A stretch of DNA of 53,431 nt from Betaproteobacteria bacterium SCGC AG-212-J23 (lineage in GTDB: Bacteria > Pseudomonadota > Gammaproteobacteria > Burkholderiales > SG8-39), in the NCBI GenBank assembly GCA_001644455.1, contig LSTF01000102.1:1-53431 (forward strand). The letters are read 5' to 3'. The position numbers and the translations under genes were made by a program. The notes beneath the pieces were generated by a model, which saw only the letters and a program-made list of their open reading frames with translations, had not been told where the DNA came from and ran no database searches. Positions within the stretch are counted from its first letter, which is position 1. Every line of letters begins with the position of its first letter. Below are positions 26,389-35,710 of this stretch, one piece after another.

Positions 26389-28350
26389 TTAGCCGCGCAG
26401 CAGGCAGTTCTCGGCCGCCTCGACCGCTTCCGCGCTGCCGAGCATCACCACGACATCGCCAGGCTGTAGCGGCCCCGGGGGCGCAGCGCCGAGGCCGGCT
26501 GGCGCTCCGCTGCGGCGCACGCCGCGGATCTCGACACCAAGCGACTCCAGCTTGAGCTCGGCGAGGCGCTTGCCGACTGCATGCGCGCCGGCCGCGAGCG
26601 TCACGGCGTGCAACCGCGCACCGCCGTCGGCGTCCAGTTCGTCGCGCGCGTAGAACAGGCCGCGTAGCAGGCGATAGCGCTCGTCGCGCACTTGGGAGAC
26701 GCGCCGCATCACGCGACTGAGCGGCACGCCGACCACGACCAGCGTGTGCGAGGCGAGCATCACGCCCGACTCGAAAGCCTCGGGCACCACCTCGGTCGCG
26801 CCCGCGGCGGTCAGGCGCTCGATGTCGGACTCGTCGCGTGCCCGCACGATCACCGGCACGGAGGGGTTGAGCGAGTGGATGTGCGAAAGCACGCGCACCG
26901 CAGTGGCGGCGTCGGCGTAGGTCACGACCACCGCGGCGGCGCGCGCGATGCCGGCGGCGACCAGCGCCTCGCGGCGCGAGCTGTCGGCGAACACCACCCG
27001 GTCGCCAGCCGCCGCGGCTTCGTGCACGCGGTCCGGATCAAGGTCGAGCGCGACGTAAGGCACCTTCTCGGCTTGCAGCAGCCGCGCGAGCCGTTGTCCG
27101 TTGCGCCCGTAGCCGAGGATGATGACGTGGCGCTCGGTCTCGATCGACTGGCTGGCGATGCGATGCAGCTCGAGGGAGCGCTCCATCCATTCCGAGCGCG
27201 ACAGGCGCATGACGATTCGGTTGCTCGCGGCGACGAGGAACGGCGTGGCGATCATCGAGATCACCATCGCCGCGGCCAGCGGCTGCAGGATGGCCGAGGG
27301 CACGATGCCGCCCGCGAGCGCCAGCAGCACGAAGCCGAACTCGCCGGCCTGCGCCAGCGCCAGCGCCACGCGCAGCGCGGTCCCCGGCGCGGCGCCGAAC
27401 AGGCGCGACAGCGTGGCGATCAGCGCGAATTTCGCGCCGACCAGCAGCGCGAGAAAGATGATCACCAGCCCCGGCGCGCTGGCGATGAGACGCCAGTCGA
27501 GGAGCGCGCCGATGGTGATGAAGAACAGTCCCAGCAGCACGTCGCGGAACGGCTTGATGTCCTCCTCGACCTGGAAGCGGTACTCAGTCTCCGAGATCAG
27601 CATCCCGGCGAGGAAGGCGCCCAGCACCATCGACAGCCCGGCGAGGCCGGTGAGGAAGGCGAGCAGCAGGATGACGAAGAGCACGTTGAGCACGAACAGT
27701 TCGTGCGAACGGCGCCGCGCCACGGTTCCCAGCCAGGCGCGCATGATGCGCGGGCCGGCGAGCACAACGATCGCGAGCGCGAGCGCCGCCTTGCCGAGCG
27801 CAACCGCCACCGCGACGCCGAGCGTGTCGCCGGGCTTGTCGAGCGCCGGCAGGAGCACGAGGAACGGCACCACCGCGAGGTCCTGGAAGAGCAGCACGCC
27901 GATCACCTCGCGGCCGTGCGCGCTGTCGAGCTCGCCGCGCTCGGCGAGCAGCTTGGAGACGATGGCGGTCGACGACATCGCCGCGATCGCGCCGAGCGCG
28001 ACGCCGGTCTGCCACGCATAGCCGGCGGCGAGCGAGCCGCCGATCGCGAGCGCGAGCGTCAGCGCCACCTGCGTCGCGCCGAAGCCGAAGACGATGCGCC
28101 GCATCGCCACCAGGCGCGACAGGCTGAACTCGAGGCCGATCGAGAACATGAGGAACACGACGCCGAACTCGGCGAGATGGCGCAGCTCGTCGCGGTTGGA
28201 CAGCAGCCCGGCGGCGTGCGGCCCGAGCGCAACCCCGGCGGCGAGATAGCCGACGATCGGCGGCAGGTGCAGGCTGCGGCAGACCGCGATCGCGAGCACC
28301 GCGCTCGCGAGCAGCACCAGCACTGATTGCAGGGAGACCGCGCTATCCAT
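26389..28350 (-). CDS. KefB/YbaL-type monovalent cation:proton antiporter (CPA2)
   Basis: The 653-residue protein has about twelve membrane helices in the first 390 residues, with family motifs GVVFLMFSIGLEFSL, FQDLAVVPFLVLLPAL and AQAGEFGFVLL. A cytoplasmic RCK/TrkA-N domain follows (about 415-530; nucleotide loop GYGRNGQ and acidic LDLDPD), then a TrkA-C domain (about 560-650). Potassium efflux coupled to protons, possibly glutathione- or NAD-gated, is the family role. ATG at 28350; a longer upstream frame would overlap kdsD. Divergent from kdsD with only 19 bases between. Confidence 0.9.
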   Translation of the reverse strand: MDSAVSLQSVLVLLASAVLAIAVCRSLHLPPIVGYLAAGVALGPHAAGLLSNRDELRHLAEFGVVFLMFSIGLEFSLSRLVAMRRIVFGFGATQVALTLALAIGGSLAAGYAWQTGVALGAIAAMSSTAIVSKLLAERGELDSAHGREVIGVLLFQDLAVVPFLVLLPALDKPGDTLGVAVAVALGKAALALAIVVLAGPRIMRAWLGTVARRRSHELFVLNVLFVILLLAFLTGLAGLSMVLGAFLAGMLISETEYRFQVEEDIKPFRDVLLGLFFITIGALLDWRLIASAPGLVIIFLALLVGAKFALIATLSRLFGAAPGTALRVALALAQAGEFGFVLLALAGGIVPSAILQPLAAAMVISMIATPFLVAASNRIVMRLSRSEWMERSLELHRIASQSIETERHVIILGYGRNGQRLARLLQAEKVPYVALDLDPDRVHEAAAAGDRVVFADSSRREALVAAGIARAAAVVVTYADAATAVRVLSHIHSLNPSVPVIVRARDESDIERLTAAGATEVVPEAFESGVMLASHTLVVVGVPLSRVMRRVSQVRDERYRLLRGLFYARDELDADGGARLHAVTLAAGAHAVGKRLAELKLESLGVEIRGVRRSGAPAGLGAAPPGPLQPGDVVVMLGSAEAVEAAENCLLRG

Positions 28351-28355
28351 TGGGC

Positions 28356-28361
28356 TATACT
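28356..28361 (+). promoter_or_regulatory. possible -10 element for kdsD, near-leaderless
   Basis: TATACT (five of six to consensus) ends eight bases before the kdsD ATG. If used, transcription would begin within a base or two of the start codon. A TTGCAG at 28327-28332 is 23 bases away, too far for a standard -35. Weak but specific. Confidence 0.3.
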
Positions 28362-28369
28362 CCGAGCGA

Positions 28370-29389
28370 ATGATAAAGGTCGCGCCGCGTCCTGCGAAAA
28401 CCCGCCCGGCGAAGAGCAATACGCTTGATCTCGCGCGCAACGTGCTGCGCATCGAAGCCGACGCGGTGCGTGCGCTCGCCGAGCGCCTCGACGAGCGCTT
28501 CCTCGCCGCGGTCGAGCTGGTGCGCAACCGCAAAGGCCGCGTGGTGGTGAGCGGCATGGGCAAATCCGGCCACATCGCGCGCAAGATCGCCTCGACGCTG
28601 TCCAGCACCGGCACGCCGGCGTATTTCGTCCACCCTGCCGAGGCGAGCCATGGCGATCTCGGCATGATCGAGAGCGGCGACGTGCTGATCGCCATCTCCT
28701 ATTCCGGATCGAGCAGCGAGCTGCTCGAGATCGTGCCGCAGGTGAAGCGCCGCGGCGCGCGGCTGATCGCCATGACCGGCAACGCCGACTCGCCGCTGGC
28801 GCGCGAAGCCGACGTGCACCTCGACGCCACCGTCGCGCAGGAAGCCTGCCCGCTCAACCTCGCGCCGACCGCGAGCACGACCGCGGCGCTCGCGCTCGGC
28901 GACGCGCTGGCGGTGGCGCTGCTCGACGCGCACGGCTTCACCGCCGCCGACTTCGCCCGCACGCACCCGCGCGGCAAGCTGCCGCACCAGGCGCTCGCCA
29001 ACCAGGCGCTGCTGCACGTCGCCGAGGTGATGTGCGCCGGCGAGCAGGTGCCGCAGGTGAAAAGCGGCGGCAGCCTGCGCGAGGCGCTGAAGGAGATGAC
29101 GCGCGGCCGCCTCGGCATGACCGCGGTGGTCGACGCCGCGGGGCGCCTCAAGGGCGTGTTCACCGACGGCGACCTGCGCCGCACGCTGGAAAAGAGCAGC
29201 GACCTCGAGCGACGCATCGACGACGTGATGAGCGCCAGCCCGAAGACCGTGCGCCGCGAAATGCTGGCCGCCGAAGCGGTGCACGTCATGGAGCAGGCGA
29301 AGATCAACCAGCTGCTCGTCGTCGACGCGCAGGGCGCGCTGGTCGGTGCGCTCAACATGCACGACCTGTTTCGCGCCAAAGTCATCTAG
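28370..29389 (+). CDS. kdsD: D-arabinose 5-phosphate isomerase
   Basis: KdsD converts ribulose 5-phosphate to arabinose 5-phosphate, the first step to Kdo for LPS. The 339-residue protein has a SIS domain (about 45-185) with VSGMGKSGHIARKIASTL and the HPAEASHGDLGM catalytic region, and two CBS domains (about 215-339). Length matches the enterobacterial enzyme. It heads the kdsD-kdsC-lptCAB-rpoN cluster, and the next gene starts six bases later. Confidence 0.96.
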   Translation: MIKVAPRPAKTRPAKSNTLDLARNVLRIEADAVRALAERLDERFLAAVELVRNRKGRVVVSGMGKSGHIARKIASTLSSTGTPAYFVHPAEASHGDLGMIESGDVLIAISYSGSSSELLEIVPQVKRRGARLIAMTGNADSPLAREADVHLDATVAQEACPLNLAPTASTTAALALGDALAVALLDAHGFTAADFARTHPRGKLPHQALANQALLHVAEVMCAGEQVPQVKSGGSLREALKEMTRGRLGMTAVVDAAGRLKGVFTDGDLRRTLEKSSDLERRIDDVMSASPKTVRREMLAAEAVHVMEQAKINQLLVVDAQGALVGALNMHDLFRAKVI

Positions 29390-29395
29390 CAGCGC

Positions 29396-29932
29396 ATGCA
29401 ATTCTCCGCTCCCGATGCGCTCGACCGGGCGCGGCGAATCAAGCTGATGATCTTCGACGTCGACGGGGTGCTGACCGACGGCCGCCTCTGGTACGCCTCC
29501 GACGGCCGCGAGCACAAGTCCTTCCACGCCTTCGACGGCCACGGCATCAAGATGCTGGCCGAGACCGGCGTGCGCTGCGCCATTCTTTCCGGGCGCAAGT
29601 CGCCCGCGGTCGCGAAGCGCGCCCGGGAGATGGGCCTGACGCTGGTGCGCCAGGGCATCGCCGACAAGCGCGCGGAGTTCGCAAGCATGCTCAAGCGCCT
29701 GCGCCTGGAGCCCGCCGCCGCGGGCTACATGGGCGATGACTTGGTCGACGTGCCGGTGCTGCGCCGCTGCGGCTTCGCCTGCACGCCGCGCGAGGCTCCC
29801 GAGCCGGTGCGCCAATGCGCGCACTATGTCTGCTCCTCACCCGCAGGCGGCGGTGCCGTACGCGAGCTCTGCGAGTACCTGATGCGGGCGCAGGGCACGC
29901 TCGAGGGTAAGCTGCAGGAGTACTTCGCGTGA
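29396..29932 (+). CDS. kdsC: 3-deoxy-D-manno-octulosonate 8-phosphate phosphatase
   Basis: KdsC is the HAD-family phosphatase that releases Kdo from Kdo 8-phosphate. The 178-residue protein has nucleophile Asp21 and acid/base Asp23 in FDVDGVLTDG, SGRKSP as motif II, and GDDLVDVPVLRR as the metal-binding motif. It lacks a large cap domain, as expected for this tetrameric C0-type enzyme. Its stop overlaps the lptC GTG by four bases. Confidence 0.96.
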   Translation: MQFSAPDALDRARRIKLMIFDVDGVLTDGRLWYASDGREHKSFHAFDGHGIKMLAETGVRCAILSGRKSPAVAKRAREMGLTLVRQGIADKRAEFASMLKRLRLEPAAAGYMGDDLVDVPVLRRCGFACTPREAPEPVRQCAHYVCSSPAGGGAVRELCEYLMRAQGTLEGKLQEYFA

Positions 29933-30501
29933 GATTCTCGACCACACGCCTGTTCCCGCTCGGCCTGATGCTGGTGCTGGCGTTGCTCACCTTCTGGCTC
30001 GACCGCGCGGTGCGCGACGAGCCGTCGCATCCCTCGCAGCGTCGCCACGACCCCGACTACCTGGTGCACAACTTCAGCAGCACCAGCTTCAACCGCCTCG
30101 GCCTCGCCGAGACCACGATCACCGCCGAGAAGATGCTGCACTACCCCGACGACGACTCCACCGAGCTGGTGTCGCCGCGCGTGGTGCAGGAGCGCCCCAC
30201 CCAGCCGCGCTTCACGGTGCGTGCCGACCGCGGCGTGCTGGCGCGCGAGGGGGACGAGATCTTTCTCTACGACAACGTCTACCTGGTGCGCGAGCCCGAC
30301 GCCGAGCATCCCGGCACGCGCATGAACACCAGCTTCCTGCACCTGATTCGCGACCGCTCCATCGTGCGCACCGACCGCGAGGTGACCATCGTCGAGGGCA
30401 CCCGCTCGCTCTCCGGACGCGGCATGGAATACAACAACGATTCGCGCGAGTTCGTTCTGAATAGCGACGTAAAGGCGCGCTTCGAGGCGGAGCGCCGGTG
30501 A
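29929..30501 (+). CDS. lptC: LPS export protein LptC
   Basis: LptC is the bitopic inner-membrane protein that passes LPS from LptB2FG to LptA. The 190-residue protein has one N-terminal helix (about 8-24) and a periplasmic jellyroll domain with the family phrase HNFSSTSFNRLGLAETTITA. GTG start and four-base overlaps on both sides confirm the operon. Sequence conservation in LptC is low; context makes the call secure. Confidence 0.92.
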   Translation: MRFSTTRLFPLGLMLVLALLTFWLDRAVRDEPSHPSQRRHDPDYLVHNFSSTSFNRLGLAETTITAEKMLHYPDDDSTELVSPRVVQERPTQPRFTVRADRGVLAREGDEIFLYDNVYLVREPDAEHPGTRMNTSFLHLIRDRSIVRTDREVTIVEGTRSLSGRGMEYNNDSREFVLNSDVKARFEAERR

Positions 30502-31049
30502 AGCGCGCGCAGCCGCTGCTCGCGCTCGCCACGCTGGCCTTCGCCGCGGGCGCGGCCGCGGAGAAGGCCGACCTCACCATGCCGACGCAGATCGAGGCGA
30601 ACCGGATGAGCGCCGACGACGCACGGCGCATGACGGTCTTCGAAGGCAGCGTGGTGGTGACGCGCGGCACCATGCGCCTCGTCGCCGACCGCGTGGTGGT
30701 GCGCCAGGACAGCGAGGGCTACCAGTTCGCCACTGCGACCGGCAAGCCGGCCCGCTTCCGCCAGCGCCAGGACGCGAAGCCGCCCGAGACCGTGGGCGCG
30801 TGGATGGAGGGCGAGGCGCTGCGCATGGAAATGGACGACCGCAGCGGCAAGATCGAGCTCTACGACAACGCCCACGTGAAGCGCGGCGGCGACGAAGTGA
30901 CGGGCAACTACATCCTTCTCGACCAGCGCTCCGACTATTTCTCGGTCAGCACCGGCAAGGACAGCAAGGACACCGCGCCCTCCGGTCGCGTCAAGGCCGT
31001 GATCCAGCCCAAGCCGCGCCCGCCCGAGCCGCCGGGCGCCGCGAAGTAG
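30498..31049 (+). CDS. lptA: periplasmic LPS-transport bridge protein LptA
   Basis: LptA polymerises into the periplasmic bridge carrying LPS to the outer membrane. The 183-residue precursor has a signal peptide ending about residue 21 (AAGAAAEKA) and an OstA-like jellyroll with [32 protein letters not shown] and [18 protein letters not shown] start. The Pro-rich C-terminus ([13 protein letters not shown]) is a short tail beyond the fold. Confidence 0.94.
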   Translation: MKRAQPLLALATLAFAAGAAAEKADLTMPTQIEANRMSADDARRMTVFEGSVVVTRGTMRLVADRVVVRQDSEGYQFATATGKPARFRQRQDAKPPETVGAWMEGEALRMEMDDRSGKIELYDNAHVKRGGDEVTGNYILLDQRSDYFSVSTGKDSKDTAPSGRVKAVIQPKPRPPEPPGAAK

Positions 31050-31053
31050 CGCA

Positions 31054-31776
31054 GTGGCCCAACTCGTCTCGCAGAAGCTGCGCAAGCGCTACAAGTCGCG
31101 CACCGTCGTGAGCGACGTCTCGCTCGACGTGTCGAGCGGCGAAGTGGTCGGCCTGCTCGGTCCGAACGGCGCAGGCAAGACCACCTGCTTCTACATGATC
31201 GTCGGCCTCATCCCGGCCGACGCGGGCAGCATCCATCTCGACCAGACCGACCTCACGCACCTGCCGATCCACCGCCGCGCGCGGCTCGGCATCTCCTACC
31301 TGCCGCAGGAGAACTCGGTGTTCCGGCGCCTGACGGTGGAGGAAAACGTGCAGGCGATCCTCGAGCTGCAGGGCATCGCGCCCGAGCAGATCGAAGCGCG
31401 CCTGGTGGAGCTGCTCAAGGACCTGAACATCGGCCACCTGCGCAAGCACGCCGCGCTGTCGCTCTCCGGCGGCGAGCGCCGGCGCCTGGAAATCGCGCGC
31501 GCGCTCGCCACCAAGCCGACGTTCATCCTGCTCGACGAACCCTTCGCCGGCGTCGACCCGATCGCGGTGCTCGACATCCAGCGCATCATTCGGTTCCTCA
31601 AAGAACGGGGCATCGGCGTACTCATTACGGACCATAACGTCCGCGAGACGCTCGGCATCTGCGATCGCGCCTACATCATCAACGAGGGCGCCGTGCTCGC
31701 TTCGGGCCATCCCGAAGAGATTGTCTATAATGACAGCGTTCGCCGAGTATATCTGGGCGAGAATTTCCGCATGTAG
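31054..31776 (+). CDS. lptB: LPS export ABC transporter ATP-binding protein
   Basis: LptB powers LPS extraction with LptF and LptG, which are not in this window. The 240-residue ATPase has Walker A GPNGAGKT (36-43), the family run [17 protein letters not shown], signature [15 protein letters not shown], Walker [14 protein letters not shown] and the C-terminal [15 protein letters not shown] start four bases after the lptA stop. Confidence 0.97.
   Translation: MAQLVSQKLRKRYKSRTVVSDVSLDVSSGEVVGLLGPNGAGKTTCFYMIVGLIPADAGSIHLDQTDLTHLPIHRRARLGISYLPQENSVFRRLTVEENVQAILELQGIAPEQIEARLVELLKDLNIGHLRKHAALSLSGGERRRLEIARALATKPTFILLDEPFAGVDPIAVLDIQRIIRFLKERGIGVLITDHNVRETLGICDRAYIINEGAVLASGHPEEIVYNDSVRRVYLGENFRM
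31726..31731 (+). promoter_or_regulatory. possible internal -10 element for rpoN
   Basis: A perfect TATAAT lies inside the last codons of lptB (Tyr-Asn codons), 75 bases before the rpoN ATG. These codons are unusual in a genome that prefers C or G at third positions. No good -35 is found at 16-19 bases (best TTCGGG), so it would need an activator or another feature. Confidence 0.3.
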
Positions 31777-31805
31777 CGCATGCAGTTGTAATAGGCTGTA
31801 TCTCG

Positions 31806-33209
31806 ATGAAGCCCTCGCTTCAATTCCGGCTCTCCCAGCATCTCACGCTCACGCCGCAACTGCAGCAGTCGATCCGGCTGCTGCAGCTGTCGACGGTCGA
31901 GCTGAACCAGGAGATCGAGCGCATGCTGATGGAGAACCCGGCGCTCGAGCGCGAAGACCACGAGGAAGGCGACGCGGCGCCGCGCGCTGCCGCCAAGGAA
32001 GACGCCCAGGTCAAGAACGAGCCCGAGGCGCCCGCCCCGTCCTCCGAGACCGACTGGTCGGGGGACCTCGCGTCCAACTGGCGCACCGGCGGCAGCGACG
32101 ACGAGGAAAACGATCGCAGCTTCGCCGCGCCCGACACGCCGACGCTGCGCGCCCATCTGCAGGCGCAGCTCACCCTCACCAAGCTCGGCGAGCGCGATCG
32201 GGTCCTGGTCGGCCTGCTGATCGACGCGCTCGACGAGGACGGCTATCTCACGCAGTCGCTGGAGGAAATCCTGGCGCTGCTGCCGCCGGAGGCCGAAGCC
32301 GACCTCGAGGAGCTGCAGATCGCGCTGCGCCACCTGCAGAACCTGGAGCCCTCGGGCGTGGGCGCGCGCTCGCCGGGCGAATGCCTCTGCCTGCAGATCA
32401 AGACCCTCGACAAGTGCGCCGTGCGCGATCTGGCGCTGACCATCGCCGACAAGCACCTCGAGCTGCTCGCGAGCCGCGACTACACGCGGCTGAAAAACGC
32501 CACCGGCACGGACGACGACGCGCTGCGCGCCGCGCAGCGCCTGATCCTCGCGCTCAATCCCCGTCCGGGCGCGTCGTTCGCCAAGGTCGAAGCGCGCTAC
32601 GTCGTGCCCGACGTGGTCGTGAAGAAAGTGCGCAACGTCTGGAAAGCGGCCCTGAATCCCGAGGCGATGCCGCGCCTGCGCATCAACCGCCTCTACGCCG
32701 AGCTCGCCGCCGCGGCGCGCAGCGCCAACGCACTCTCCTCGCAGCTGCAGGAGGCGCGCTGGCTGATCAAGAACGTGCAGCAGCGCTTCGACACCATCCT
32801 GCGCGTCTCGCAGGCGATCGTCGACCGCCAGCGCCACTTCCTCGAGCACGGCGAGGTGGCGATGCGGCCGCTGGTCCTGCGCGAGATCGCCGAGACACTG
32901 AGCCTGCACGAAAGCACCATCTCGCGCGTCACCACGCAGAAGTACATGGCGACGCCGCGCGGCACCTTCGAGCTCAAGTACTTCTTCGGCAGCCACGTCG
33001 CCACCGACGCCGGCGGCTCCGCTTCCTCCACCGCGATCCGCGCGCTGATCAAGCAGCTGGTCGCGGCGGAGAACACCAAGACGCCGCTTTCCGACGCGCG
33101 CATCGCGCAGATCCTCGGCGAGCAGGGCATCGTCGTCGCTCGCCGCACCATCGCGAAGTACCGCGAATCGCTGCAGATTCCGCCGGTCAACCAGAGAAAG
33201 GCTCTCTAA
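31806..33209 (+). CDS. rpoN: RNA polymerase sigma-54 factor
   Basis: RpoN directs RNA polymerase to -24/-12 promoters and needs AAA activators. The 467-residue protein has the glutamine-rich activator region ([20 protein letters not shown]), an acidic linker, the core-binding domain, the helix-turn-helix [14 protein letters not shown] and the RpoN box [10 protein letters not shown] (about 445-454). Its likely local client is the prepilin promoter at 25344, and its likely activator the regulator at 7704. Position downstream of lptB and upstream of hpf is the standard proteobacterial order. Confidence 0.98.
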   Translation: MKPSLQFRLSQHLTLTPQLQQSIRLLQLSTVELNQEIERMLMENPALEREDHEEGDAAPRAAAKEDAQVKNEPEAPAPSSETDWSGDLASNWRTGGSDDEENDRSFAAPDTPTLRAHLQAQLTLTKLGERDRVLVGLLIDALDEDGYLTQSLEEILALLPPEAEADLEELQIALRHLQNLEPSGVGARSPGECLCLQIKTLDKCAVRDLALTIADKHLELLASRDYTRLKNATGTDDDALRAAQRLILALNPRPGASFAKVEARYVVPDVVVKKVRNVWKAALNPEAMPRLRINRLYAELAAAARSANALSSQLQEARWLIKNVQQRFDTILRVSQAIVDRQRHFLEHGEVAMRPLVLREIAETLSLHESTISRVTTQKYMATPRGTFELKYFFGSHVATDAGGSASSTAIRALIKQLVAAENTKTPLSDARIAQILGEQGIVVARRTIAKYRESLQIPPVNQRKAL

Positions 33210-33502
33210 TGAACCTGAACGTGAGCGGTCATCATGTGGAAGTGACGCCGGCAATCCGCACCTACGTCAAGAGCAAGCTGGAGCGGGTGACGCGGCACTT
33301 CGACCACGTGATCGACGCCCACGTCATCCTCACGGTCGACAAGTTGCGGCAGAAAGCGGAGGTGACGCTGCACGTCGCTGGCAAAGATTTGCATTGCGAG
33401 AGCGAGGAAGAGGACCTCTACGCCGCGATCGACCTGCTCGCCGACAAGCTCGACCGCCAAGTGTTACGCTATAAGGACAAGCTCTACGATAAAAGGGTAT
33501 GA
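33209..33502 (+). CDS. hpf: ribosome hibernation promoting factor, short form
   Basis: This 97-residue protein binds the 30S subunit decoding area and supports ribosome dimerisation in stationary phase. The start [16 protein letters not shown] and the basic YVKSKLERVTRHFDHVIDAH region are typical. It has no C-terminal dimerisation extension, so it is the short form. The ATG shares one base with the rpoN stop, and the end overlaps ptsN by four bases. Confidence 0.95.
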   Translation: MNLNVSGHHVEVTPAIRTYVKSKLERVTRHFDHVIDAHVILTVDKLRQKAEVTLHVAGKDLHCESEEEDLYAAIDLLADKLDRQVLRYKDKLYDKRV

Positions 33503-33984
33503 GCCTCGTCGCGAAGATCCTTTCTCCGTCCCACGTCGTCGTTGACCTGCAGGCGTCGAGCAAGAAGCGCTTGTTCGAGCAGGCGGGCCTGCTGTTCGAG
33601 AACCACGACAAGATCGCGCGCAGCGTCGTCTTCGACAGCCTGTTCGCGCGCGAGAAGCTCGGCTCGACCGGGCTCGGCCAGGGCGTGGCCATCCCGCACG
33701 GCCGCATCAAGGGGCTGAAGGAGGCGCTCGGCGCGCTGCTGCGCCTCGCCCAGCCGGTGCCGTTCGAGTCGCCCGACGCCCAGCCGGTGAGCCTTGCCTT
33801 CGTGCTGCTCGTCCCCGAGAAGGCGACCGAGAAACACCTGCAGATCCTCTCCGAGCTGGCGCAGATGTTCAGCGACCGCTCGCTGCGCGAAGCGATGCTG
33901 AGCGCGCCCGACGCCGCCCACCTCCACGAACTGATCACCGCATGGCAGCCGGATGCCGCAGGTCAACGTCGCGCGGCTGCATGA
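33499..33984 (+). CDS. ptsN: PTS IIA-like nitrogen regulatory protein
   Basis: PtsN is the EIIA-type terminal phospho-acceptor of the nitrogen PTS, tied to potassium and nitrogen regulation. The 161-residue domain has the phosphorylation histidine in AIPHGRIKGLKEALGA, with ARSVVFDSLFAREKLGSTG before it. Its end overlaps hprK by 32 bases in another frame. ptsH and ptsI are not in the window. Confidence 0.95.
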   Translation: MSLVAKILSPSHVVVDLQASSKKRLFEQAGLLFENHDKIARSVVFDSLFAREKLGSTGLGQGVAIPHGRIKGLKEALGALLRLAQPVPFESPDAQPVSLAFVLLVPEKATEKHLQILSELAQMFSDRSLREAMLSAPDAAHLHELITAWQPDAAGQRRAAA

Positions 33985-34861
33985 CGACAACCGCGAGGCG
34001 CTCTCGCTCGCCTGGATCGCCGGGCGCGACAGCGGCACCGCGGTGCGCAGCGACGCGGCGGCCGCCGCGGCGCTGATCGGCCACCTCAACCTCACCCACC
34101 CCAACAGCATCCAGGTGATCGGCGCCTACGAGGCCGGCATGGTCTCGGGCTTCGTCGAGCGCCTGTTCGAGTCGCGTCCGGCGGCCGTGATCGTCGCCGA
34201 CGGCGTCACCGCGCCGCCGGTGTTGGTCGAGGCGGCGCAGAAGGCGCGCACGCCGCTCCTCGCCTCACCGCTGCCGGCGCCGAAGGTGATCGAGAAGCTC
34301 GCCCGCTATCTCAGCAAGGCGCTCGCCGAGAAGGTCGAGCGCCACGGCGTGTTCATGGACGTGCTCGGGGTCGGCGTGCTGATCACCGGCGACTCGGGGG
34401 TCGGCAAGAGCGAGCTCGGCATCGAGCTGATCAGCCGCGGCCACGGCCTGGTCGCCGACGACGTGGTCGAGATCTCGCGCATCGCCGCCGGCGCCCTCGA
34501 GGGCCGCTGCCCGCCGATGCTCAAGGACTTCATCGAAGTGCGCGGCCTCGGACTGCTCAACATCCGCACCATCTTCGGCGAGACCGCGGTGCGGCGGAAA
34601 ATGAAGCTGCGCCTCATCGCCCACCTCGCCAAGCCGCTGCCCGGCGGCAAGGATCCGACCGAGCGGCTGCCGCTCGCCGAACTGTCCGAGGAGATCCTCG
34701 GCGTGAACGTGCGCAAGGTGATCATCCCGGTGGCGGCGGGCCGCAACCTGGCGGTGCTGGTCGAGGCGGCGGTGAGAAACGAGATTCTCAAGCTGCGCGG
34801 CATCGACACCATGGCGGAGTTCCTCGCGCGGCAAAAGCAGCAAATGCAAGAAAAAGAGTAA
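33953..34861 (+). CDS. hprK: HPr kinase/phosphorylase
   Basis: HprK phosphorylates and dephosphorylates HPr at serine. In Gram-negative bacteria it feeds back on the nitrogen PTS. The 302-residue protein has an N-terminal domain beginning MPQVNVARLHDDNREALSLA and a P-loop domain with GDSGVGKS (146-153), DDVVEI and the HPrK signature VRGLGLLNIRTIFG. It follows ptsN closely and precedes rapZ, the usual betaproteobacterial order. Confidence 0.96.
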   Translation: MPQVNVARLHDDNREALSLAWIAGRDSGTAVRSDAAAAAALIGHLNLTHPNSIQVIGAYEAGMVSGFVERLFESRPAAVIVADGVTAPPVLVEAAQKARTPLLASPLPAPKVIEKLARYLSKALAEKVERHGVFMDVLGVGVLITGDSGVGKSELGIELISRGHGLVADDVVEISRIAAGALEGRCPPMLKDFIEVRGLGLLNIRTIFGETAVRRKMKLRLIAHLAKPLPGGKDPTERLPLAELSEEILGVNVRKVIIPVAAGRNLAVLVEAAVRNEILKLRGIDTMAEFLARQKQQMQEKE

Positions 34862-35710
34862 GTGCAGCTCATCCTCGTCAGCGGGCTGTCGGGCTCCGGC
34901 AAGAGCATCGCGCTCAACGTCCTCGAGGACAGCGGCTACTACTGCGTCGACAACCTGCCGGCGACGCTGCTCCTGCAGGTGGCGGATCTGCTCGCCGCCG
35001 ACCGTCTCGAGCGCGTGGCACTGTCCATCGACGCGCGCACGGCGGCGCTGTCCACGCTGCCCGAGCACCTCGCCACCCTGCGAAAGCGCGGCGTCGAATG
35101 CCGGGTGCTCTACCTCGAGGCCTCGCCGGCGACGCTGCTGCGCCGCTTCTCGGAGACACGGCGGCGCCACCCGCTCGCCGCCGAAGGGCTGACCCTGTCG
35201 GAAGCGATCGAGCGCGAACGCACGCTGCTCGCCAGCGTCGCCGCGCTCGGCCAGCGCATCGACACCAGCGACCTGCAGCCGCGCGTGCTGCAGAACTGGA
35301 TCCGCGACCTGCTCGGCGTCGGCGCCGAGTCGCTGTCGCTGCTGTTCGAGTCGTTCTCCTACAAGGACGGCGTGCCGCTCGACGCCGACTGGGTGCTGGA
35401 CGCGCGCATGCTCGCCAACCCGCACTACGACCCGCAGCTGCGCCCGCTCACCGGGCGCGACGCGCCGGTGATCGACTACCTCGCACGCGAGCCCGCGGTC
35501 GGCCGCTGGCTCGAGGACGTGCGCAGCCTGCTCGAGCGCTGGCTGCCCGAAATCGTGCGCGAGAACCGCAGCTCGGTCACCGTCGCGATCGGCTGCACCG
35601 GCGGCCGGCATCGCTCGGTGTACCTCGCCGAGCGCCTCGCGGCGGCGTTCCGCCCGCACTGGCGGGTGCTGGTGCGTCACCGCCACCTGGCCACCGAGGA
35701 CGCCCGATAG
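34862..35710 (+). CDS. rapZ: RNase adapter protein RapZ
   Basis: RapZ (YvcJ family) is a P-loop nucleotide-binding protein. In E. coli it binds GlmZ/GlmY small RNAs and controls glucosamine-6-phosphate synthase. The 282-residue protein has Walker A GLSGSGKS (8-15), the EDSGYYCVDNLPATLL run and the C-terminal IGCTGGRHRSVYLAERLA. It starts with GTG directly after the hprK stop. Whether the small RNAs exist in this organism cannot be seen here. Confidence 0.95.
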   Translation: MQLILVSGLSGSGKSIALNVLEDSGYYCVDNLPATLLLQVADLLAADRLERVALSIDARTAALSTLPEHLATLRKRGVECRVLYLEASPATLLRRFSETRRRHPLAAEGLTLSEAIERERTLLASVAALGQRIDTSDLQPRVLQNWIRDLLGVGAESLSLLFESFSYKDGVPLDADWVLDARMLANPHYDPQLRPLTGRDAPVIDYLAREPAVGRWLEDVRSLLERWLPEIVRENRSSVTVAIGCTGGRHRSVYLAERLAAAFRPHWRVLVRHRHLATEDAR

